A DNA stretch of 64,000 nt, from the NCBI GenBank assembly GCA_002842045.1, contig PHBX01000002.1, positions 248,001-312,000 of the forward strand, written 5' to 3'. The DNA is from Chloroflexi bacterium HGW-Chloroflexi-3. GTDB lineage: Bacteria; Chloroflexota; Anaerolineae; Anaerolineales; Anaerolineaceae. A model generated the notes under the pieces. The model was not told the origin of the DNA. It saw only the letters and a program-made list of their open reading frames with translations, and made no database searches. Position numbers and translations under genes: made by a program. Position 1 is the first letter of the stretch, and every line of letters begins with the position of its first letter. This document shows, piece after piece, positions 9,066 through 17,013 of this stretch.

Positions 9066-12000
9066 ATGAATACAACATTATTTTTCCAATCCATAAGGGA
9101 TAGTCTGAATGAAAACGATCAGAAAATTTTGATCGAATCTGCAAAGCAAGATAAATTGCTTCTGAAACAAATCAGAAACAATGATTTTTTTATGCAATGT
9201 GTTGAATCCTTTGGAAATTCTTTAGATAAATGGTCACTGGGTAAAGTGGCAATGTTATCGGTGAATTCGAAAATTGAGGTGTTGGGAAAAGATGTGAAAG
9301 AGAAGTACTATCTAAAAAATGCAATTTCTATTTTGGATGAAACATTTAAGAATCATGCTAAAGAAATGGATTTTCAAAGAGCTACTAACAATGCACTTGC
9401 ATTATATGAAAGAAAAAGAAAAAGTCAGTCCTGGTCTGGATTAATGGAAGAACTATCAAATGGATTTTCCCGTAACTCAACTTTGTTGACCTGGCGAACA
9501 AGTCTGGCAATTCTCTACAGTTTGATTGATTGCGATGATGATCTTCTTCAAGGTTTGCTGATTGATAAGGATCCTTACATCGGTGTTAGTTTTGTTAATC
9601 ATGTTTTGGCTACACAATTAATCCCAGAAAAAGAAAAAGCTCTCAGATTGGTCAGGTTATTAGAGAAACAATCTTTAGAGACACAAATTATTTGGGTACA
9701 AACCTTACCGAATCAGGTTTCCTATTTATCAAACCAAATCTCAATCTTTCTCAGCGAATCGAAAATATTTACGACAGGTATTAGCGCATCTCATGCCAAT
9801 CAGGACTATGATTTTGTATCTAAATTTGAGCCAACATTCAAGATGAATTTAATGAATGGATTTCGATATCAACTCGAGAAATCACCATTGCAAGCAAAAT
9901 CAAATTTTCTTTATGCTAAGGATAGACTACAAAAAATTCTTAGATTAATTGACTTGAATATCATTGCCCAGGCGTATGATGAAGTTCAAAATAATCTGAA
10001 AGAATACATAAATGATCCGAAATTTAATGATCTTTCAATCGATCAAATGGTTGAAGGAAGGAAATCATTAAATAGCACAAGTTCAGATTTCCAAAACAAA
10101 GGTATTTTGGCTAATCTAATTTATGCTTGTGAAATACAAAAAAATGGTGATGTTTTAAAAGCCAGAGAAATTGGTGAAAGACAATTCAAAAACTGGCTCA
10201 TTTCACAAAAAGCCGATTGGCCGTCATCTGAAACTGTTTCTTACCTTCACAATTTAGATCACAAAAGAATAATCTTTTTTCTCAATACACTTGAATTAAA
10301 TGGTTTAAGTGCCGAATATATAAAATTTCTATCAGAAATTTCAATGTCAATGGATGAGATGCAGGATGAATTAATTCAAGGTTACCAGACGTTAAATCTA
10401 ATCGATGAAGCATATAGTGAATTGAAAATATCTTTGAAAAACGGTGCAAATAAAGAGGAAATATTCAAAAAGATATTTGGTTTATTATCAAAAAACAACA
10501 AGTGGAACGCTTTATGTTCCGAATGGGAAAATTATGCTAAATCTTTTACTTTGTCACAGGAAGATTGGATTAATTATGCCAGTGCAACTCTCAACGCAAA
10601 CCAATTGGAAAAAGCCAGAGATCTTCTTGAAAAAATGAAATCTGAGGGAGTGAATCGAACCCAGATCGATGTCATCAGTGGGAAGCTTTATTATTTAGAA
10701 GGCGATTTCGAAAAAGCTAGAGCCATTCTGGAAGAAACTACGAAGAGATTACCAGATTACGAAGAAGGTTGGATTGTTTTAAGTGATGTGTACAACAAGA
10801 TGGGTTTAATCCAAAAATCGATGGAAACGCTTCGATCAGCTGTTTTAGCTATACCCAATTCTCCGGTTATTCACTTCAATTTAGCAAAAGCGTGTATTGA
10901 TCAGGAATTATTTGCAGAAGCCCTTCCTTATATTCGAAAAGCTGTAGGATTAGATCCGGACAATTCTTTTTATAATCTGAATTTAATCCAAACATTGCAA
11001 ACCCTGGGTAGATCCGATGAAGCTGATATGATCTTGAGTCAGGGACGACAAAAATGGCCATTTGATCGAGAGATTGCCTTTGTTGATGCTGTTCGGCAGG
11101 TTGAAAAGCAAAATCGTGATACTGCCCTGGCTGCATTTGATGTAGCCATAAATTTAGAGGATGAAAAAACCCCAATCAATAAACTGTTATTATTCGTTCA
11201 AACCATGCTGGGTGATCGCCCAGATAAGTTCCTTCCAACAGACGGAAAGTACAATGAAATAGGTAATTTATTGAATTCTCAGAAAATTATTCAAAAAGCA
11301 ATCAAAGATGGTTCTGACGAAACAGTTTATCTTCAATTGGTTCTAGGCGAAGTTTCCTATTTGACTGGTGAAGCTGAAGCTGCAAATTCCATATATTCAA
11401 AACTGGTAAATGAATTCAAATCTAACCAGTTCCACCAATCCTTGCTTTGGAGAGTTTATGCTGGATTGGGTCTTGTTAAAATTGATTTGTCTGAGGTCGA
11501 TAGTGGTATTGCTGCTTTACAGGAGGCTGATCAACTAAACCCGAAACATTTAGGCATAAAACAAAAAATTGCTGAAACTTATCTATCGGCTTCATTAGCC
11601 AATCAAGCTGAAGCCAAAGCAGAAGAGATTTACCAGATGGGTTCTACAGACATTGAGAACTTGTTGTGGTACTCAAACTTTATGGCAAAAATAGGGAACT
11701 CAAAAAGAGAAATACATGGGTTAGAACAGATTTTACATTTTGACCCAGTTAATTCAATTGCTATTACCAGATTGGCAAATATCTATATTTCCAATGGAGA
11801 CCTGGATCGGGCTTATGAAGTACTTGAGAAGTTAAGTGGAGCAGAAAATCTCGATAACCATGCCGTAAGAAATGCTGTAATTTCATATTTACGAATTGGT
11901 AAATTTCAGGAAGCTTTAGAGTGGTTTAATAAAACAGTTGATAATCAGAACCATGTGGAGATAAAGAAAAGATTAATTGAAAAAATATTCTTATTAATGG

Positions 12001-14420
12001 CCAATCAGATTTGGGATACAGCTTTGGCAGAGATCCAGAACCTGAAAAGGACCACTTCAAATTCAAGAATATTGTCCTCATTGGAAGGAGAATGTTTATA
12101 CTACAAAGGGGATTATTCTGCCGCGATTTATGCGTTTGATGCAGCTTTCTCTTTCCATGTAGATGATAAAAATTCAGTACAAGAATATCTGCAAAATGAT
12201 TCTTTGATCCCAGCAAATTGGTTAGAAAAGAAAATTAAAGATTTCTCAATTCTGCAATTCCTGACCAATTCACACAAGAATAAATTGGAATTCGATCAAT
12301 GCCTGGAAATGATTGACAGAATGATCAAAATCAACCCAGAAGAACCATGGCTCTACTTAATGGGTGCGGAATTTTCTTTGCAATTAACGGACTATGATTT
12401 AGCATCCAATTATCTTTTGAGATATAAAAACACTAGTCCTTCAGAAAATGTCGAGGTGGATACAGATTTATATGCAAAAGCTTTAGATTATGCAAGTGCG
12501 TTCCTGGATGATCGCGAATACCGGTTATCTTTTAAAGATGATGGGTCTAAAAATGAATTAAGAAAAGTTCTGAAAGCTCATTATTTACTGGATAAGAATT
12601 TATTTGATGATGCCAATCAATTATTTAAAGAGACCGGCAGCGCTAATGAACAACCATTTGTAACGGACCCAGATGATCCGTACGCTGATATAAAAGAATC
12701 TGTTCAAAGAAGGCTAACTCTTTTGTTGGTTTGGAGATTGAACGATTATCCAAATGTAGCAAAATTATTGGAACAATTTGATAAAGATAGTATCGAAAAA
12801 GCTTACCTGAACCTAGCGATCGATTTCACTTATAAAACTATGCTTTATGCTTTCGAAAATAATGAGATTCATTCTCGCCGTAGCAGTGTTATTGAGTATG
12901 AAATTACTGATTTAAAGTCTGTAAATAACCTAATAATGATCATTAATCGTCATGGAAAAACAAAGGCAATCAAGAATATAGAAAGCCTTTCTAAAGTAAT
13001 CATAGAGAGAGATTTCGCCACTGCATTTAGTTTGATTAATTCAAAAACACTACCTAAATATTTGAATTTTGTTCTTGTGGACTCAATGATGAAAGCTGGT
13101 AAATCTGAAATCGTTAGCGAATATATTTCAAATTTCAAATCTGAAGCTTATGAAAAATTGTTTTTCTTGATCAACAACCCAATCATGACTATAGAAGAAA
13201 AATTGGCTTATTTGGAAGCACAAATCCCTACTGATGATCCAGTCTGGTTGATGGAAAGTTCAAAAATTTATGAAAAAAATGGAAATTTAAATGAAGCCAT
13301 CGAATTAGCAGAACAAGCCTATAAGATTTGGCCAGAAGAAGTCAAGTGGAGTATTAGAATAGCAAAACTTTATCAAAAATCTGGTGATTTTGAGAGCGCA
13401 GATCAATATTGGAAGATTATCTTAACGAACTCAAAAATTCCTGAAAGTGTTATTTACCAATATATAAACTTGTTGCTGGAAAACAAAAAGGCGGTTGAGG
13501 TGATTCGGTTATTGGATGAATACAAAGGAAGAATCGCTGAATCATATGATTTTCATACTTCATACGCAAAAGCAAATTTAATGTTGAAATCTTATGAAAA
13601 GAGCACGAATTCTATTCTGTCTGCCAGAAAATTTCAACAAGTTTCTATTGATTTGGATTATTTAGAAGCAGAAGCATTTTACTTGAATGATGAAGATGAA
13701 AAATCGAAAAATAAAATTTTTGAAATACTTCAAAACAATCCCAGATACGAACAGGCATACATTCTACATTCAGTTATTTTGAAGCAAGCTGGTAAGTTTA
13801 CAGAAGCCATAAAAATAATTAATAATGGATTAGACAAGTGCCCGGATAGCAAGGGACTACAAATTGAAAAAATCAAGAATCTGAAAGCATTAGGTGATGT
13901 TTCCAACGGATTAATGTTGGCTTCAGAACTTTCCCAGCGATTCCCTAATAATATTGAAGTGTTGAAAATCCTGGCTAATCTTTATCACGATATCGAAGAC
14001 TATCAAGCTGCTGAAGTTGTCGCAAGGAAGAGTCTACATTTTCAATCAAACCAACCAGAAATTCATCTTTTATTAGGGAAGGTAGCAAAACATCAGGGTC
14101 AGCTCGATCAAGCCTTAAATCATTTTTCAAAAGCAGCTTTGTCAATTTCTGAAGGGATTGAACCCTGGTTGGAAATTGGTGATATCTATCTGGACCAACA
14201 AGAAACTGAAAAAGCATTGGAATCTTATCGAGAAGCTTATTCCCGTAATGACAAAGATTATCGAGCTTTTTATAAAACAGGTCTTTTATTGCGAGATCTC
14301 AAAGATTATCAAGGTGCAGAAAAAATGCTTAAGATTGCATCATCTCTATCACCGAAAGATACAAATATCCGTCGCCAATTAGCTGGTGTAATAGCATTGA
14401 ATCTGGTTCACTCTTCATAG
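9066..14420 (+). CDS. Giant cytoplasmic TPR protein (1784 residues)
   Basis: The protein is built almost entirely of helical repeats. Clear tetratricopeptide units occur from about residue 500 onward, for example the runs GKLYYLEGDFEKARAILEE and VIHFNLAKACIDQELFAEAL, and again in the last 500 residues. The first 450 residues are helical but diverge from TPR consensus. There is no signal peptide, membrane segment or catalytic motif, so it is probably a cytoplasmic scaffold. I start it at the ATG at 9066, five bases after AAAGGAG. Nine bases separate its stop region from the C25-like peptidase gene, so the two are co-expressed from the sigma-54 promoter at 8682 and probably interact. The specific role is unknown. 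Confidence 0.92.
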   Translation: MNTTLFFQSIRDSLNENDQKILIESAKQDKLLLKQIRNNDFFMQCVESFGNSLDKWSLGKVAMLSVNSKIEVLGKDVKEKYYLKNAISILDETFKNHAKEMDFQRATNNALALYERKRKSQSWSGLMEELSNGFSRNSTLLTWRTSLAILYSLIDCDDDLLQGLLIDKDPYIGVSFVNHVLATQLIPEKEKALRLVRLLEKQSLETQIIWVQTLPNQVSYLSNQISIFLSESKIFTTGISASHANQDYDFVSKFEPTFKMNLMNGFRYQLEKSPLQAKSNFLYAKDRLQKILRLIDLNIIAQAYDEVQNNLKEYINDPKFNDLSIDQMVEGRKSLNSTSSDFQNKGILANLIYACEIQKNGDVLKAREIGERQFKNWLISQKADWPSSETVSYLHNLDHKRIIFFLNTLELNGLSAEYIKFLSEISMSMDEMQDELIQGYQTLNLIDEAYSELKISLKNGANKEEIFKKIFGLLSKNNKWNALCSEWENYAKSFTLSQEDWINYASATLNANQLEKARDLLEKMKSEGVNRTQIDVISGKLYYLEGDFEKARAILEETTKRLPDYEEGWIVLSDVYNKMGLIQKSMETLRSAVLAIPNSPVIHFNLAKACIDQELFAEALPYIRKAVGLDPDNSFYNLNLIQTLQTLGRSDEADMILSQGRQKWPFDREIAFVDAVRQVEKQNRDTALAAFDVAINLEDEKTPINKLLLFVQTMLGDRPDKFLPTDGKYNEIGNLLNSQKIIQKAIKDGSDETVYLQLVLGEVSYLTGEAEAANSIYSKLVNEFKSNQFHQSLLWRVYAGLGLVKIDLSEVDSGIAALQEADQLNPKHLGIKQKIAETYLSASLANQAEAKAEEIYQMGSTDIENLLWYSNFMAKIGNSKREIHGLEQILHFDPVNSIAITRLANIYISNGDLDRAYEVLEKLSGAENLDNHAVRNAVISYLRIGKFQEALEWFNKTVDNQNHVEIKKRLIEKIFLLMANQIWDTALAEIQNLKRTTSNSRILSSLEGECLYYKGDYSAAIYAFDAAFSFHVDDKNSVQEYLQNDSLIPANWLEKKIKDFSILQFLTNSHKNKLEFDQCLEMIDRMIKINPEEPWLYLMGAEFSLQLTDYDLASNYLLRYKNTSPSENVEVDTDLYAKALDYASAFLDDREYRLSFKDDGSKNELRKVLKAHYLLDKNLFDDANQLFKETGSANEQPFVTDPDDPYADIKESVQRRLTLLLVWRLNDYPNVAKLLEQFDKDSIEKAYLNLAIDFTYKTMLYAFENNEIHSRRSSVIEYEITDLKSVNNLIMIINRHGKTKAIKNIESLSKVIIERDFATAFSLINSKTLPKYLNFVLVDSMMKAGKSEIVSEYISNFKSEAYEKLFFLINNPIMTIEEKLAYLEAQIPTDDPVWLMESSKIYEKNGNLNEAIELAEQAYKIWPEEVKWSIRIAKLYQKSGDFESADQYWKIILTNSKIPESVIYQYINLLLENKKAVEVIRLLDEYKGRIAESYDFHTSYAKANLMLKSYEKSTNSILSARKFQQVSIDLDYLEAEAFYLNDEDEKSKNKIFEILQNNPRYEQAYILHSVILKQAGKFTEAIKIINNGLDKCPDSKGLQIEKIKNLKALGDVSNGLMLASELSQRFPNNIEVLKILANLYHDIEDYQAAEVVARKSLHFQSNQPEIHLLLGKVAKHQGQLDQALNHFSKAALSISEGIEPWLEIGDIYLDQQETEKALESYREAYSRNDKDYRAFYKTGLLLRDLKDYQGAEKMLKIASSLSPKDTNIRRQLAGVIALNLVHSS

Positions 14421-14428
14421 GAGAAGGC

Positions 14429-16942
14429 ATGGAATATTCACACACAAAACATGACGAAAAAATAAACCGCGGCACAGTAATACAACTTATCGTTTCTGCA
14501 CTACAAAATAATAAATTTGTTTTTGGACGTCAATTAGCTCAGAAATGGTTATCTTTTTACCCGGGAGATCTCACTGTACAGTATTATTTAGCCTTGTTTT
14601 ATCAAAAAGAGAACCAGCTTGAATTAGCAGCCGATGAAACCAGAAAAATAATTGAAACCGACCCCGAATATTTATCGGCTCATGAGCTTCTTGTAACTTT
14701 GCCAATTGCAGATGACGAAAAAGATCTCTCATCAGCTTGTATTCATGTTTTGGGCGGGGTTACCAAAAATAAAAGTGCGTTACCTGCCTGGGGTCCGGCT
14801 TTGCGAGTTGTAAAGAAATCTATTGGTAAAGAGAAATTTGATAACGCTGGGGATCTAATGGTAAGGATATTATCCTTAAAATTAGATAATCCGATCATCA
14901 ATTTATTTCACCTAAAATCGATTTATTTCCAGAAGGATTCCAATTCAATTCGAAATTTAGCTGAGATTTATCACAATAAGTGGCCGAACACCTTATTTTA
15001 TAAGTTGATCCTGGCTGAACAATTACTGGAAAGTGGAGATGAAGAAGAAGCGGTTAATTTATTACATGATTGTGTAGCGAAAGATTCCTCCGGTCAAATT
15101 GCGCGTAGATTATGGGGAGACCAACACGTTTTCTTGCCATTATGGCCAGATGAACTGAGTATTCGATTTGACTTTCAAGTTCCTGGTGAGGTTGCCTCTG
15201 ACATGGGATGGAACCGGTTGCCAGAAGGCAAATTTGAAGAATCGAATTATATTTATGAAGACCAATCAGATGGATCTACGAAGAGTTTTTCAGGTGCACC
15301 TCGCAGTAAAGCTTTTATGGAAGCTGAAAAAGAATTTCAGCGGATTGCCAAATCTATCAAGAAAGATTTTAGTGGAAAATTAGATGGTCGTTTTCCTGTT
15401 TATATAATCATGACAACAAAAACTGGAATGATCCAGCAGTATGGTCTACAAACATATAATGTGATCAACCAATCCATGGCACAGATCAATCAGGTTCTAC
15501 AAAAAAAATCTGGGTGGGATAGTTTGATTTTCATTCCTGATGATGCGAAAACTCAACAAAAATTAAATCTAGTCCCGATTACCATCATTGACCCCTGGAA
15601 AATCAAATTAGCAATTCATGATTTGGATAAAATGTTGGCCAAAAGAGGTGAGAGAATTGGCGCTTTGTTAATTGTTGGGGGTAATGAGGTAGTACCATTC
15701 CATCGCTTACCAAATCCAACAGATGATGTTGATGACGAAATTTATTCTGATAATCCTTATGGTAGTCTGGATAATAACTATTTTGTAACCAATTGGCCAT
15801 TAGGCCGAGTTATTGGTGAAAAAGGTCAGGATGCAGGTCTCCTCATCCAACAATTACGTCAAATAGTAAAATTCCACATGCAGCCAAAATCAGCGAACAA
15901 AGTTTGGGAACGGATTGTCAGATCATTCACCAATATATTTACCTACAAATATTTATCAAGTTTTGGATATTCAGCATCCGTCTGGAAGAGATCTTCAACA
16001 ACCGTTTATAAAGCTTTAGGAGAATCCAAATCCTTGTATATCTCTCCAAATGGTAAAAAACAGTCTTTGACCAAACAAGATTTAGTCTCGGTTGACTTTG
16101 GCTATTTCAACCTGCACGGGTTGGTGGATCGTCCTGAATGGTATGGACAAAGGGATTATTTAGATCCTCCTGGAAATGATTATCCCGTGGCGTTATCACC
16201 AGAGGACTTAATCAATAACGGAAAAGCACCAAAAGTATTACTCACTGAGGCTTGTTATGGCGGACACGTGTTTGGAAAAAATGAAAACGAATCAATCGCA
16301 TTAAAATATTTATCCCTCGGTACCAATGTCGTAATTGGCTCTACCAGCACATCCTATGGTTCAGTTGCACCTCCATTAATTGCAGCAGATTTATTTGCTC
16401 AATTATTCTGGCAACATATCCGCGAAGGTTACCTGGTTGGTGAGTCATTTCAAAGGGCAAAAATCTCTTTTGTACAGGAAATGATGAATCGTCAGGGGTA
16501 TCTGGATGGCGAAGACCAGAAGACTTTGATCCAGTTTGTTTATTACGGTGATCCATTCTTTATTTATGAAGGTAAAGAAATCCAGATTAAACGTGTCAAT
16601 TTAATTGATCGACCCGACAAAATCAGGACAATCTCAGATCACAAAAATGGTGGTTCAAATATGGATATTCCTGAAGAGACGATGCAACAGGTAAAATCCA
16701 CTTTAAAATCATATTTACCTGGTATTGATAATGCAGATGTAAAAATGAGTCGACTACAAATTGGGTCCTCGCGACAAGGAAAAGCTGATAACCAGAAACA
16801 ATCCAAACCAAAAGTGCTTAGTGATAAATTTATGGTCACTGTGCGGAATCCCATTCAGATTAATAAGAACCGATATTATCAAATAGCCAGATTAACATTC
16901 GACAAAAAAGGCAGTGTTATCAAAGTAGCGATGTCAAGGTAA
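14429..16942 (+). CDS. TPR protein with C25/caspase-clan cysteine peptidase domain
   Basis: This is an 837-residue protein. Residues 1-240 contain TPR-like helices (QLAQKWLSFYPGDLTVQYYLAL). Residues from about 300 resemble the C25 (gingipain-type, clan CD) fold: LLIVGGNEVVPFHRLPNP, SDNPYGSLDNNYFVTNWPLGR, FNLHG with candidate catalytic His563, EACYGG with candidate nucleophile Cys609, and VYYGDPFFIY near the end of the domain. A 150-residue C-terminal tail follows. Unlike secreted gingipains there is no signal peptide, so it is predicted to be intracellular. It is the last gene of the sigma-54 operon. The pairing of TPR scaffold and caspase-clan domain recalls TPR-CHAT proteins, but this domain looks like C25 rather than CHAT. 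Confidence 0.82.
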   Translation: MEYSHTKHDEKINRGTVIQLIVSALQNNKFVFGRQLAQKWLSFYPGDLTVQYYLALFYQKENQLELAADETRKIIETDPEYLSAHELLVTLPIADDEKDLSSACIHVLGGVTKNKSALPAWGPALRVVKKSIGKEKFDNAGDLMVRILSLKLDNPIINLFHLKSIYFQKDSNSIRNLAEIYHNKWPNTLFYKLILAEQLLESGDEEEAVNLLHDCVAKDSSGQIARRLWGDQHVFLPLWPDELSIRFDFQVPGEVASDMGWNRLPEGKFEESNYIYEDQSDGSTKSFSGAPRSKAFMEAEKEFQRIAKSIKKDFSGKLDGRFPVYIIMTTKTGMIQQYGLQTYNVINQSMAQINQVLQKKSGWDSLIFIPDDAKTQQKLNLVPITIIDPWKIKLAIHDLDKMLAKRGERIGALLIVGGNEVVPFHRLPNPTDDVDDEIYSDNPYGSLDNNYFVTNWPLGRVIGEKGQDAGLLIQQLRQIVKFHMQPKSANKVWERIVRSFTNIFTYKYLSSFGYSASVWKRSSTTVYKALGESKSLYISPNGKKQSLTKQDLVSVDFGYFNLHGLVDRPEWYGQRDYLDPPGNDYPVALSPEDLINNGKAPKVLLTEACYGGHVFGKNENESIALKYLSLGTNVVIGSTSTSYGSVAPPLIAADLFAQLFWQHIREGYLVGESFQRAKISFVQEMMNRQGYLDGEDQKTLIQFVYYGDPFFIYEGKEIQIKRVNLIDRPDKIRTISDHKNGGSNMDIPEETMQQVKSTLKSYLPGIDNADVKMSRLQIGSSRQGKADNQKQSKPKVLSDKFMVTVRNPIQINKNRYYQIARLTFDKKGSVIKVAMSR

Positions 16943-16944
16943 TA

Positions 16945-16973
16945 TTGTCACTGAAAGTTTGATCGCTTATAAT
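16945..16973 (+). promoter_or_regulatory. Sigma-70 promoter of alaS
   Basis: TTGTCA (16945-16950) and a perfect TATAAT (16968-16973) are separated by 17 bases. Transcription would begin near 16980, inside the inverted repeat at 16977-16994, and run about 34 nt to the alaS ATG at 17014. The -35 box begins three bases after the preceding stop codon. Confidence 0.8.
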
Positions 16974-16976
16974 CAT

Positions 16977-17000
16977 GGGCAAATCATTTTGCCCATTTTT
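16977..17000 (+). terminator. Terminator-like hairpin at the alaS transcript start
   Basis: GGGCAAA-TCAT-TTTGCCC is a perfect 7-bp stem with a four-base loop, followed by ATTTTT. It probably terminates the sigma-54 operon that ends at 16942. Because the alaS promoter at 16945 would initiate inside it, the hairpin cannot fully form in alaS mRNA, so it is more likely an upstream-operon terminator than an attenuator. Confidence 0.6.
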
Positions 17001-17013
17001 AATTGGAGTCTTC

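Noticed and set aside
14429..16942. CHAT-domain (Craspase-like) effector
   Set aside because: TPR plus a caspase-clan domain first suggested TPR-CHAT, but the motifs SDNPY, NYFVTNWPLGR, EACYGG and YYGDPFF fit C25-type better, and no type III CRISPR genes are near.
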